A DNA stretch of 64,000 nucleotides from Rhodobacteraceae bacterium EhC02 (GCA_001650895.1 LXYH01000001.1:1-64000); one strand, 5' to 3'. Shown: positions 42,535 through 50,805, counted from the stretch's first letter. The notes: generated by a model not told the origin, from the letters alone. A program made the numbers and translations.

Positions 42535-43352
42535 GTAGCGCGTGCCAAACGGTTCTGGATCGCCAGCAGGTCAGCCCAAGCCTCGCGCTTGGCGGCAGGG
42601 TTGCGCAGAAGATAAGCCGGATGCGTCATCGGCATCGCGGGCAGACCCGCGGCCTCGGCCCATGTGCCGCGCAGGCGCAGGATACCCTTGCGCTGCAACA
42701 GGGCATCACAGGCGTGATTGCCCATCAGGATCAGGATCTCGGGGCGCGCCAGCGCGATATGCCTCTCGAGGAAGGGGCGCATCATGGCGATTTCAGCAGC
42801 TTCGGGGTCACGGTTTTGCGGCGGACGCCAAGGCAGGACATTGGTGATGTAGACAGACCCGTCCACCTGATCGGAACCGCGCGCCAGCCCGATCGCGGCC
42901 AGCATGCGGTCCAGCAACTGACCCGCCGGCCCCACGAAGGGCCGCCCCTCCAGATCCTCTTCGCGCCCCGGCGCCTCGCCCACGATCATGACGCGCGCGC
43001 CGGGCATACCGTCGGCAAAGACGAAATTGCGCGCCCCGCGCCTGAGGTCGCAAAGGGAAAACCCCTCCATCGCCTCCCGGAGGGCGGGCAGATCGGCGGC
43101 GGCCGCGGCGGCGCGACGCGCCTCGGCCACGGGATCGACCTGCGCCATGGGCACGATGCGGGCAGGCTGCGGCGCGCCCGTTCCGGGTGCGTCCGGGGCG
43201 GGGGCTGCCGCCATCTTGCGCACCGAAACAGGGGCTGCATCCGGCAACTCGTAGCGGTTGACCGGCATGTCCTGGATGCATTCATCCGCCCCCAGCGCGA
43301 TATGCCAGTCCAGAAGCGCCCTTGCGCTGCGGTGATCCAGTACCGATTCCAT
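42531..43352 (-). CDS. Family-4-type uracil-DNA glycosylase
   Basis: 273 residues. An Ala/Pro-rich N-terminal extension (residues 1-85) precedes the UDG4 fold: motif A GEAPGREEDLEGRPFVGPAGQLLD, YITNVLPWRPPQNRDP, and motif B HPAYLLRNP. Removes uracil from DNA. Unusual: only three cysteines exist in the whole protein (C25, C101, C215), and the expected Cys in the NVxxCRPP block is Trp175, so a four-Cys [4Fe-4S] cluster cannot be built as in the archaeal and thermophilic enzymes. The core fold and motifs still support activity. Confidence 0.88.
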   Translation of the reverse strand: MESVLDHRSARALLDWHIALGADECIQDMPVNRYELPDAAPVSVRKMAAAPAPDAPGTGAPQPARIVPMAQVDPVAEARRAAAAAADLPALREAMEGFSLCDLRRGARNFVFADGMPGARVMIVGEAPGREEDLEGRPFVGPAGQLLDRMLAAIGLARGSDQVDGSVYITNVLPWRPPQNRDPEAAEIAMMRPFLERHIALARPEILILMGNHACDALLQRKGILRLRGTWAEAAGLPAMPMTHPAYLLRNPAAKREAWADLLAIQNRLARAT

Positions 43353-43402
43353 GGCGTCACTCTATCCCGCCGGCCCGGACAGCGAAAGCATGCCACGCAT
43401 CC

Positions 43403-43431
43403 TTGCCGCAGGCGCACGGGCTTTCTATAAG
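43403..43431 (+). promoter_or_regulatory. Sigma70-type promoter of pyrB
   Basis: TTGCCG and TATAAG with exactly 17 bp between. TATAAG is 26 bp from the pyrB ATG, leaving a short leader with AAGGAGG at the right distance for ribosome binding. The hexamers match 4 and 5 bases of consensus respectively. Confidence 0.55.
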
Positions 43432-43457
43432 CAGGCCATGAACCCAAGGAGGCCCGC

Positions 43458-44414
43458 ATGAGTTTCGCCCAAAGACATCTGCTGGGGATCGAACCGCTGG
43501 CCCCGCAGGAAATCACCACGATTCTGGACCTTGCGGATCAATATGTCGCCCTGAACCGGCGCGATGTGAAACATGGCGATGTGCTGGCGGGCCTGACCCA
43601 GATCAACATGTTCTTCGAGGCCTCGACCCGCACACAGGCCAGTTTCGAACTGGCGGGCAAGCGGCTGGGCGCGGATGTGATGAACATGTCGATGCAGGCC
43701 TCGTCCATCAAGAAGGGCGAGACGCTGATCGACACGGCAATGACCCTGAACGCGATGCATCCCGACCTGCTGGTGGTGCGCCATCCGCATTCCGGCGCGG
43801 TCGACCTGCTGGCGCAAAAGGTCAATTGCGCCGTGCTGAACGCAGGCGACGGGCGGCACGAACACCCCACGCAGGCCCTGCTGGACGCGCTGACGATCCG
43901 CCGCGCCAAGGGCCGCCTGCACCGGCTGAACATCGCGATCTGCGGCGACATCGCCCACAGCCGCGTGGCCCGCTCGAATATCCTGCTTCTGGGCAAGATG
44001 GAGAACCGCATCCGCCTGATCGGCCCGCCCACCCTGATGCCGGCGGGCATCGGCGATTTCGGGGTCGAGGTCCATGAGGACATGCGCGCAGGCCTGCAGG
44101 ACGTGGATGTGGTCATGATGCTGCGGCTGCAGAAGGAACGGATGGACGGCGGCTTCATCCCGTCCGAGCGCGAGTATTACCACCGATTCGGGCTGGATGC
44201 CGAAAAGCTGGCCCATGCGAAGCCCGACGCGATCGTCATGCACCCCGGCCCGATGAATCGCGGGGTCGAGATCGACGGCACGCTGGCCGATGACATCAAC
44301 CGTTCGGTCATCCAGGAACAGGTGGAAATGGGCGTGGCCGTCCGCATGGCGGCGATGGACCTTCTGGCGCGCAACCTGCGCGCGGCGCGCAGCACGGCCG
44401 GTGTGATGGTATGA
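43458..44414 (+). CDS. pyrB: Aspartate carbamoyltransferase catalytic subunit
   Basis: Second pyrimidine-pathway enzyme: carbamoyl-phosphate + aspartate to carbamoyl-aspartate. Carbamoyl-phosphate motif [22 protein letters not shown]-rich [11 protein letters not shown] and the aspartate-binding [11 protein letters not shown] are intact. 318 residues. AAGGAGG precedes the ATG. Next genes overlap by 4 and 1 nt. The pyrC-like gene 2.4 kb downstream lacks metal ligands, consistent with the pyrB-pyrC' type of non-catalytic partner known from Pseudomonas. Confidence 0.97.
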   Translation: MSFAQRHLLGIEPLAPQEITTILDLADQYVALNRRDVKHGDVLAGLTQINMFFEASTRTQASFELAGKRLGADVMNMSMQASSIKKGETLIDTAMTLNAMHPDLLVVRHPHSGAVDLLAQKVNCAVLNAGDGRHEHPTQALLDALTIRRAKGRLHRLNIAICGDIAHSRVARSNILLLGKMENRIRLIGPPTLMPAGIGDFGVEVHEDMRAGLQDVDVVMMLRLQKERMDGGFIPSEREYYHRFGLDAEKLAHAKPDAIVMHPGPMNRGVEIDGTLADDINRSVIQEQVEMGVAVRMAAMDLLARNLRAARSTAGVMV

Positions 44415-44971
44415 CCGATCCGCTGCATGTCCGCGACGCCGAATTCGGCACCGTGCGCATCTTCGGCCTGCGCGGCACCGAGGCCGAGATCGCCCGCATG
44501 ACGGAACGGCGGCCGGATGCCGAAGGCAAGCTGCACTGGCCCTTGCTGGCCGAACTTGGCGTCGATCACCTGGACGAAAGCCATGTCGAGGTTTTCGATG
44601 TGGCGCAACTGGGTGACATCGGGCTGACCGGCTACATGGAAGAGGGGCTTGGCATCCCCGCCGCGCAGATCGCCGCACATCGCGCGCTGCTGGAAAACGA
44701 AGGTGGCAAGGTCGTGATCCTGCTGGCCGGGGCCTTTGGCGGACAGGCGGCGCAGATTGCGCCATCGGACAAGCTGACCTTTCTGGGCCTCTTCACCGAG
44801 GAACGCCCCCCGGTGACCTTCGACCCGCTGCCCACGGGTGGCGCGAAGGGCGCGCCCCTCTCGGGCGGGCGCAAACCCGTCTCGGATGCCGCCATGTCGG
44901 GCCGGATCGCGATGGTCGCCTTGCTGGTGCTTTTCGTGCTGACGGGCCTTGTCGTCTGGATGGCCGGGTGA
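44411..44971 (+). CDS. Hypothetical protein in pyrB operon, one C-terminal TM
   Basis: 186 residues. The soluble N-terminal part (residues 1-150) reads [34 protein letters not shown] and [42 protein letters not shown], and a single TM closes it ([21 protein letters not shown]). The order of pyrB, this protein and the next small membrane protein, with overlapping stops, suggests it is translated with pyrB. I do not recognise a family; it may be specific to the order. Confidence 0.75.
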   Translation: MTDPLHVRDAEFGTVRIFGLRGTEAEIARMTERRPDAEGKLHWPLLAELGVDHLDESHVEVFDVAQLGDIGLTGYMEEGLGIPAAQIAAHRALLENEGGKVVILLAGAFGGQAAQIAPSDKLTFLGLFTEERPPVTFDPLPTGGAKGAPLSGGRKPVSDAAMSGRIAMVALLVLFVLTGLVVWMAG

Positions 44972-45423
44972 TGGACAGCGCCCAATCCCATGCGCTGACC
45001 CCGACCGCGCCATTGGCGGATGGCGAAACCGTTCTGCACAGCTTCCGCGCCGACCGGGCCACCTATTGGCGCGATCACGCCTGGATGGCGGCCGGGGCCA
45101 TGGGCCTTGGCATGGCGATCCTCTGGGTGATCGGAAACCCTCATGTCTGGACAGGTGCCGTGGGCGGCCTTGCCGCGATCGCGATCCGCGCGGGCTATGT
45201 CGCCTCGGACGAACTGGGGGTGCGCTGGGATCTGACCGACCGGCGCCTTCTGGGACCCGGCGGCCGCGCGGTGTCCCTGCGCGGGATCAAGGCGGTGAAC
45301 AAGCTGGGATCAGCCGTGCAGATCGTGACGCACGGGGGCGACAAGCACCTGATCAAGTACCAGTCCGACGGCGCGGCCGCCCGTGCACGACTGGAACGGG
45401 CCATGGCAGGGGCCACGGGCTGA
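44971..45423 (+). CDS. Small membrane protein with PH-like C-terminal domain
   Basis: 150 residues. An N-terminal cytoplasmic piece, two TM helices (AWMAAGAMGLGMAILWVIG and AVGGLAAIAIRAGYVA) and a C-terminal bPH2-like domain (LTDRRLLGPGGRAVSLRGIKAVNKLGSAVQIVTHGGDKHLIKYQ). ATG 44971 overlaps the previous stop by one base (TGATG). Its 3' end is followed by an opposed gene, ending the pyrB-side transcript. Function unknown. Confidence 0.75.
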   Translation: MDSAQSHALTPTAPLADGETVLHSFRADRATYWRDHAWMAAGAMGLGMAILWVIGNPHVWTGAVGGLAAIAIRAGYVASDELGVRWDLTDRRLLGPGGRAVSLRGIKAVNKLGSAVQIVTHGGDKHLIKYQSDGAAARARLERAMAGATG

Positions 45424-45477
45424 GGCAGGCAACACGCCATGCCTTGCCCGGAAAGGCCTGCAAGGGTCGTGCGATCC

Positions 45478-46443
45478 TTACGATTTGTCCGCAGTCAGCG
45501 CGCGCGACTCGATCATCATCAGCCCGAAGCACAGCGCCGACAGCAACTCTCTGAGTTCGGGCACCCGGAAACCGGGGATGACGCCGAACAGGCTGTCGGT
45601 GACCTGTTCTTGAAAGAGGGTTATCCCCAACATGGCAAGGCTCAGGCCAGCGCTGGGGATGGGAATCCCGAGGCGGCTCTGCACCCAGCACCAGACCGGC
45701 TCGAACCAATAGAGCAAAGGCAGAACACAACCCCAGACGAAGAATCCCAGAATGAACAGGTGATCGAAAAGATAGCCAAAGGAATTATGGAGATTCGTTT
45801 CACCCTGGACATTGATCTGCGCCAGTGTATCCGGCGTCGAAAAGCCCAATAACCTCTGCCCCCAGCTGATCTCTTCCCCCAGCATCACGAAAAACAGAAC
45901 GCCCAGAAACAAATGCATCCCGGCATGCGCCTTGTCGGGCATTCTGCTGGCGACGCGAAATGCGGTCAGACAGGCAGCAAGAAGCAGCAGCGCGGAGGTC
46001 CATTCGATGAACCCGTCCTCCTGGCTGACCAAACCCTGCGTTTGGCTGCCAAAGCGACTGCCCAGCCAGATATAAAGGCTTGCAGCAACCAAGCTTGTCA
46101 GGGCGACAAGCGCCGTACCATGGAAAACCCTGCGTTGTTGTTGCTCGTAATATTTCGGAAACGTCGATCCTTCGCGGATGCAGCGCTGAAAGAACGCAGA
46201 TGCTTCGATCCTCGGGGCAGCCAGTGCCAGGGTGGCCAGAAGCATGCCGCAAACCGCAAGGCCGATACGGGCGAAAAGAATGAGCCTCAAGGCTGACTGG
46301 CGCGTCAGCGGGTTATCTGACGTCAGCGACGAATCCATGATGCCGAAAGAGGCCAATCGTTCAGGCGTCACGACAAGCGCAAGACCCGCGAGGCAGATTG
46401 CGAGAAAAAGAAAGACAGAACGGCGATTGATCAATGACTTCAT
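45478..46443 (-). CDS. Polytopic membrane protein of unknown function (GEEISWGQ family)
   Basis: 321 residues with about eight TM helices. Polar residues cluster in and after a TM segment: GEEISWGQ (189-196), then N211, Q213, E215, N217, H219, N220 (INVQGETNLHN), plus QEDGFIEW (141-148). Such conserved E/H/N sites in membrane helices suggest an intramembrane enzyme, but no function is known to me. It lies opposite to the pyr genes, and base composition is visibly lower (about 57-65% G+C in sampled lines, against about 72% in pyrC-like). Ends convergently with the gene at 44971. Confidence 0.8.
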   Translation of the reverse strand: MKSLINRRSVFLFLAICLAGLALVVTPERLASFGIMDSSLTSDNPLTRQSALRLILFARIGLAVCGMLLATLALAAPRIEASAFFQRCIREGSTFPKYYEQQQRRVFHGTALVALTSLVAASLYIWLGSRFGSQTQGLVSQEDGFIEWTSALLLLAACLTAFRVASRMPDKAHAGMHLFLGVLFFVMLGEEISWGQRLLGFSTPDTLAQINVQGETNLHNSFGYLFDHLFILGFFVWGCVLPLLYWFEPVWCWVQSRLGIPIPSAGLSLAMLGITLFQEQVTDSLFGVIPGFRVPELRELLSALCFGLMMIESRALTADKS

Positions 46444-46862
46444 ACCCTTCCAATGGAAGAAAAAATTTCAATACTCAACCAATCAGGTTTTTTTGAGACG
46501 TCGAAACACAATATTTTTCGAAATCTTGGACATGTCTGTCCGCACTCTGCCGCATGCTCAGGACAAGATCGCAAGGCGGATCACCCTTGCATAATGATGT
46601 GCTTCAGGTTCATTTTTCACGCCCCGCCGCCCTTCGATGCACGATGGCTGTGCGGCGCAGGACGCCGGAACGGGTCACCAGACCTGCCAAACCATCCCCA
46701 ACCGTTAAAATTTCCCTAAAACGCACCGCCAACCCATTGAAAACGCTTGATCCGTCTTTTGTCCCATCATGGGACATGCCCAAGGGGCGGCCCTGTTATC
46801 CCGCTGGACCGGAGGAACGGTGCAGGGTAAGACGGCGCTGACGCCACAGACCGGGGGGCCGC
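46444..46862. other. AT-rich intergenic stretch before the pyrC-like gene
   Basis: About 420 bp without a convincing gene; small frames inside it lack ribosome binding sites and conserved features. Its left part is AT-rich (21 of 60 G+C in the line starting at 46441). It contains a perfect 17-bp palindrome near 46768 and presumably the promoters of both flanking genes. No inverted terminal repeats or transposase remnants were seen. Confidence 0.6.
46760..46776. promoter_or_regulatory. Perfect 17-bp palindrome upstream of the pyrC-like gene
   Basis: TGTCCCAT-C-ATGGGACA, 8-bp arms with a 1-bp centre, about 95 bp upstream of the ATG. The arms are long enough to be unlikely by chance in a 400-bp gap. 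It fits a dimeric repressor or activator operator; the protein is not identified. Confidence 0.5.
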
Positions 46863-48143
46863 ATGACCACCACGCTATTCCACAATGTCCGGCTGATCGA
46901 TCCCGAAGCGGGCACCGTGACGCCCGGATCGCTGCTGATCCGTGACGGCCAGATCGCGGCCCTTGGTGCCGAGGTGGCGATACCCGAAGGCGCCCATGTG
47001 ATTGACGGTCGCGGCGCCTGTCTGGCACCCGGCATCGTCGATATCGGCGTGAAGGTCTGCGAACCCGGCGAGCGGCACAAGGAAAGTTTCCGCTCCGCCG
47101 GTCTGGCCGCCGCCGCAGGCGGCGTGACCACCATGGTGACCCGCCCCGACACCACCCCCGCCATCGACAGCCCCGAGACGCTGGAATTCGTCACCCGCCG
47201 CGCGAACGAAGCCGCCCCCGTGCGCGTCCTGCCCATGGCAGCCCTGACAAAGGGCCGCGAGGGCCGCGAGATGACCGAGATCGGTTTCCTGATGGACGCA
47301 GGCGCCGTGGCCTTCACCGATTGCGACCACGTGGTGCGCAATACCAAGGTGCTGTCGCGCGCGCTGACCTATGCCCGCAGCCTTGGCGCGCTGGTGATCG
47401 GGCATCCGCAGGACCCCGGCCTGTCGGACGGGGCCTGTGCCACCAGCGGCAAGTTCGCCAGCCTGCGTGGCCTGCCCGCCGTGTCGCCCATGGCCGAACG
47501 CATGGGTCTGGACCGCGACATCGCATTGCTGGAGATGACCGGCGCGCGCTATCACGCCGACCAGGTCACCACCGCCCGCGCCCTGCCCGCCCTGATGCGC
47601 GCCAAGCGCAACGGGCTGGACATCACCGCCGGCACCTCGATCCACCATCTGACCCTGAACGAGCTGGACCTGGCCGATTACCGCACCTTCTTCAAGGTCA
47701 AGCCGCCCCTGCGCGCCGAGGATGACCGCCTGGCCGTCGTCGAGGCCCTGCGCGACGGGCTGATCGACACGATCAGCTCGATGCACACGCCGCAGGACGA
47801 GGAAAGCAAGCGCCTGCCCTTCGAAGAGGCCGCATCCGGCGCCGTGGGTTTGGAAACGCTGCTGCCCGCGGCCCTGCGCCTGCACCATGCGGGTGACCTG
47901 ACCCTGCCGCAGCTGTTCCGCGCCCTGTCGCTGAACCCGGCCAAACGGCTGGGCCTGCCCCAGGGGCGGATGGCTGTCGGCGCACCTGCGGACCTGGTGC
48001 TGTTCGATCCCGATGCGCCTTTCGTGCTGGACCGTTTCGCGCTGCGGTCGAAATCCAAGAACACGCCCTTTGACGGTGCGCGCCTGCAAGGCAAGGTGCG
48101 CGGCACATTCGTGAACGGCGCCTGCGTCTTCGGAGAGTTGTGA
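46863..48143 (+). CDS. Dihydroorotase-like protein lacking metal ligands (PyrC'/PyrX type)
   Basis: 426-residue amidohydrolase-fold protein in the pyrB region. In true dihydroorotase the N-terminal metal motif is D-x-H-x-H; here it is D60-I-G-V-K64 (LAPGIVDIGVKVCEPG), so both His are absent. The catalytic Asp-His near the C-terminus (TDHAPH) is replaced by S-S-M-H (DTISSMHTPQ). The remaining fold is well kept. Such non-catalytic pyrC-like proteins form a complex with ATCase in Pseudomonas (PyrC'). An active dihydroorotase is expected elsewhere in the genome. A stop-start overlap (TGATG) couples it to plsY. Confidence 0.9.
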   Translation: MTTTLFHNVRLIDPEAGTVTPGSLLIRDGQIAALGAEVAIPEGAHVIDGRGACLAPGIVDIGVKVCEPGERHKESFRSAGLAAAAGGVTTMVTRPDTTPAIDSPETLEFVTRRANEAAPVRVLPMAALTKGREGREMTEIGFLMDAGAVAFTDCDHVVRNTKVLSRALTYARSLGALVIGHPQDPGLSDGACATSGKFASLRGLPAVSPMAERMGLDRDIALLEMTGARYHADQVTTARALPALMRAKRNGLDITAGTSIHHLTLNELDLADYRTFFKVKPPLRAEDDRLAVVEALRDGLIDTISSMHTPQDEESKRLPFEEAASGAVGLETLLPAALRLHHAGDLTLPQLFRALSLNPAKRLGLPQGRMAVGAPADLVLFDPDAPFVLDRFALRSKSKNTPFDGARLQGKVRGTFVNGACVFGEL

Positions 48144-48748
48144 TGCCCCTGATCGAGACAACCGCCGCACTGCTGCTGCTTTGGGCCGTGATCGGCTATC
48201 TGCTGGGATCGGTCCCTTTCGGGATGGTGCTGACCCGCGTCATGGGCCTTGGCAACCTGCGCGACATCGGATCGGGCAATATCGGCGCGACCAATGTGCT
48301 GCGCACCGGCAGCAAGACGGCGGCCGCCCTGACCCTGCTGCTTGACGGCGGCAAGGGGGCTTTCGCGGTGCTGCTGGCCCGTGCCATGGCCGGTGAGGAT
48401 GCGGCACAGATCGCCGGACTGGCGGCCATGCTGGGCCATTGCTACCCGGTCTGGCTGCGCTTCAAGGGCGGCAAGGGTGTTGCGACCTATATCGGCCTGG
48501 TGCTAGCGCTGGCCTGGCCCGTGGGCCTGGCCGTCTGCGCCACATGGCTGGTCGCCGCAGCGGCAAGCCGCACCTCATCGCTGGCGGCGCTTGCCGCAGC
48601 CGCGCTGTCGACATTCTGGATGGTGCTGCTGGGCCAAGGTCACGCGCTTGTCCTGGGGGCGCTGCTGACCTTGCTGATCTTCTGGCGGCACCGCGCGAAC
48701 ATCACCCGGCTGCGCGCCGGCACCGAACCAAAGATCGGGCAGAAATAA
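48143..48748 (+). CDS. plsY: Glycerol-3-phosphate acyltransferase PlsY
   Basis: 201-residue integral membrane enzyme acylating glycerol-3-phosphate with acyl-phosphate. It shows VIGYLLGSVPFGMVLTRVMG, DIGSGNIGATNVLRTGSK and LDGGKGAFAVLLAR, and later LGHCYPVWLRFKGGKGVATYIG, the conserved PlsY motifs. ATG 48143 overlaps the pyrC-like stop by one base. The GTG at 48140 is in frame but not needed. Followed by hairpins and the dispersed 3' motif. Confidence 0.94.
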   Translation: MPLIETTAALLLLWAVIGYLLGSVPFGMVLTRVMGLGNLRDIGSGNIGATNVLRTGSKTAAALTLLLDGGKGAFAVLLARAMAGEDAAQIAGLAAMLGHCYPVWLRFKGGKGVATYIGLVLALAWPVGLAVCATWLVAAAASRTSSLAALAAAALSTFWMVLLGQGHALVLGALLTLLIFWRHRANITRLRAGTEPKIGQK

Positions 48749-48761
48749 CCGCAGGGCCGGA

Positions 48762-48801
48762 GGGGGGCTGTCTGCCCCCCGCGTCGAACCTTGTTCGACG
48801 C
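48762..48801 (+). terminator. Two adjacent hairpins downstream of plsY
   Basis: First stem GGGGGGC / GCCCCCC (loop TGTCT, 48762-48780), then GCGTCGAAC / GTTCGACGC (loop CTT, 48781-48801). No T-run follows; instead C-rich sequence and the dispersed motif come next, so this may be a 3' stabilising structure rather than an intrinsic terminator. Confidence 0.5.
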
Positions 48802-48809
48802 CCCCCCGA

Positions 48810-48831
48810 GGATATTTCGCGCAAGAAGAAG
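48810..48831 (+). repeat. Dispersed 3'-end motif, copy D
   Basis: On the plus strand: GGATATTT-CGC-GCAAGAAGAAG, 62 nt past the plsY stop and right after a C-run and two hairpins. Identical to copy B outside the N3 spacer; it ends 22 nt before the convergent gshA stop. Confidence 0.65.
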
Positions 48832-48853
48832 CAGCGCGGCGCGAGACCCGCGA

Positions 48854-50224
48854 TCAGTAGCTGTAGTCGGAATAGATCCGCGACAGATCCCCGTTCCATT
48901 CGCCCTGGTACTTCTCGAGCAGTTCATCGGCCGGTGTCTTGCCGGTTTCGATGCTTTCCTTGAGTGCATTGAGGAAATGGGTTTCGTCGGGCACAAGCCC
49001 CCCCGCACCGGCACGCGCGCGCGCCTTGAGGCCTGCCTCGGACAGGGCCAGCACCTCGCGCGCCAGATCGTGCATATTGATGTCGCCGACACGGGCCTGC
49101 AGCCCGTCCACGCTGGCGGCAACGCGCAGCGCCTCGCGGGTTTCGGCATCCCAGCCCTTGGCGATGTCCCAGGCCGCGTCCAGCGCCGACTGGTCATACA
49201 TCAGCCCGACCCAGAAAGCGGGCAGCGCGCAAAGCCTGCGCCAGGGGCCGCCATCGGCGCCGCGCATTTCCATGTATTTCTTGATCCGCGCCTCGGGGAA
49301 GGCGGTGGTCAGGTGATCCGCCCAATCGCTGAGGGTCGGGGTTTCGCCCGGCAGGGCAGGCAGCTTGCCCGCCATGAAGTCACGGAAGGACATGCCCAGC
49401 GCGTCGATGTACTTGCCATCGCGATAGACGAAATACATCGGCACATCGAGCGCGTATTCCGCATAGCGTTCAAACCCGAACCCCTCCTCGAAGACGAAGG
49501 GCAGCATGCCGGTGCGCGAGGCATCCAGATCGCGCCAGATCCGGCTGCGCCAGCTTTTGTGGCCGTTGGGCTTGCCCTCGAAGAAGGGCGAGTTGGCGAA
49601 GAGCGCGGTCGCGACGGGCTGCAGCGCGATGGCCACGCGGAGTTTCTTGACCATGTCCGGTTCCGAGGCGAAATCGAGGTTCACCTGCACCGTGCAGGTC
49701 CGGTACATCATGGATTTGCCCATGGTCCCGACCCGGTCCATGTAGGAGGTCATCAGCTTGTAGCGCCCCTTGGGCATCTGCGGCATCTGATCATGCGTCC
49801 AGATCGGGGCGGCGCCCAGACCGATAAAGCCGACACCGACCTTGTCGGCCACATCCTTGACCTCGCGCAGGTGCTGGTTCACCTCGTCGCAGGTCTCGTG
49901 GATGGTGTCGAGTGCGGCACCGGACAGTTCCAGCTGCCCCCCCGGTTCCAGGCTGACATTGGCGCCGTCCTTGACAAGGCCGATCAGCTTGCCCGCCTCT
50001 TCGACAGGCGCCCAGCCATGGGCGTCGCGCAGCCCTTCCAGCACAGCCCGCACCGAGCGCGGCCCCTCGTAGGGGATCGGCAGCAGGCTGTCCTTGCAGT
50101 AGCCGAACTTTTCATGCTCGGTCCCGATGCGCCAATCCGCCTTGGGCTTGCACCCGGAGGCGAGGTATTCGGCCAGTTGGGAAGGATGTTTGATCGGCCC
50201 GCCGCCGGACTGAGGGATGGACAT
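48854..50224 (-). CDS. gshA: Glutamate-cysteine ligase (plant/alphaproteobacterial type)
   Basis: 456-residue enzyme for the first step of glutathione synthesis. WRIGTEHEKFGY at the N-terminus (Glu-binding), VSLEPGGQLELSGA and TCTVQVNLDFAS are the conserved blocks. Its length and sequence resemble the GshA form shared by alphaproteobacteria and plants, unlike E. coli GshA. ATG 50224 (MSIPQSGGGPIKHP) is the conserved start; the longer upstream frame overlaps the next gene. Ends convergently with plsY; a dispersed motif lies between. Confidence 0.95.
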   Translation of the reverse strand: MSIPQSGGGPIKHPSQLAEYLASGCKPKADWRIGTEHEKFGYCKDSLLPIPYEGPRSVRAVLEGLRDAHGWAPVEEAGKLIGLVKDGANVSLEPGGQLELSGAALDTIHETCDEVNQHLREVKDVADKVGVGFIGLGAAPIWTHDQMPQMPKGRYKLMTSYMDRVGTMGKSMMYRTCTVQVNLDFASEPDMVKKLRVAIALQPVATALFANSPFFEGKPNGHKSWRSRIWRDLDASRTGMLPFVFEEGFGFERYAEYALDVPMYFVYRDGKYIDALGMSFRDFMAGKLPALPGETPTLSDWADHLTTAFPEARIKKYMEMRGADGGPWRRLCALPAFWVGLMYDQSALDAAWDIAKGWDAETREALRVAASVDGLQARVGDINMHDLAREVLALSEAGLKARARAGAGGLVPDETHFLNALKESIETGKTPADELLEKYQGEWNGDLSRIYSDYSY

Positions 50225-50277
50225 GCTGGGCTCTCCGAATTCTCTTGCGCGTCTGTTCAGTCGGCAGGAGTGCCGCG

Positions 50278-50805
50278 TCAACGCGGAAGTGTCAATCGCG
50301 CAAGCGGCGCATCGCGCTGCCAGATCACGACGATGTGCGCCCCGTGCGGGCGCATCTGCGTCAGCAGCCGTTCCGTGCTGAGACCCGGCAGGGATGCAAA
50401 GACATCGAACAGCGCGGCGGCATTCTGTGCGGTCAAAGGAATTTCGAGCAGGGGCTGGCCCTGTTGGTGCAAGCGCCAATGGACCGGTTTCGCCCCATGG
50501 TCGATGTCCAGCCGCACCAGTTCCGACAGGGCCACGACGCCCCCGGTCAGCGGTCCGAAATAGGCCACCTGCCCTTCGGTGATGCTGACCACGCCGGGGC
50601 CGTCCTGCCCCGTGGCAAAACGGATCCGCTGCAGCCCCGTGAAGGCCAACGCAAGGCCCGCCGCCAGAACCGCCCAGCCGATCCAGGACAGCACGCCGAA
50701 ACCGGTGACGATCCACCACAGGCCGATGGCCGCGACAGCCGTGCCACCCAGCACGCCGCGCCAGCGGCGCAACAGGGCCAGGGCCTCGGGGCGCAGGAAA
50801 CTCAT
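50278..50805 (-). CDS. Small membrane protein of unknown function downstream of rsmE
   Basis: 175 residues. Two TM segments near 20-60 (VLGGTAVAAIGLWWIVTG, VLSWIGWAVLAAGLALAFTG) and a soluble tail (residues 65-175) of beta-rich character: VVSITEGQVAYFGPLTGGVVALSELVRLDID and LLEIPLTAQNAAALFDVFASLPG. ATG 50805 overlaps the rsmE stop (ATGA). gshA begins 53 nt after its stop on the same strand. Not a recognised domain; conserved position next to rsmE in this order is suspected only. Confidence 0.72.
   Translation of the reverse strand: MSFLRPEALALLRRWRGVLGGTAVAAIGLWWIVTGFGVLSWIGWAVLAAGLALAFTGLQRIRFATGQDGPGVVSITEGQVAYFGPLTGGVVALSELVRLDIDHGAKPVHWRLHQQGQPLLEIPLTAQNAAALFDVFASLPGLSTERLLTQMRPHGAHIVVIWQRDAPLARLTLPR

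Noticed and set aside
46453-46841. Small frames of about 80-95 codons in the AT-rich gap before the pyrC-like gene.
   Set aside because: No ribosome binding site, no signal or TM pattern and mutually overlapping; composition does not look coding.
45478-46862. Insertion sequence or prophage remnant between pyrB and pyrC-like.
   Set aside because: No transposase, integrase, terminal inverted repeats or target-site duplication were found; only composition and gene order suggest an insertion.
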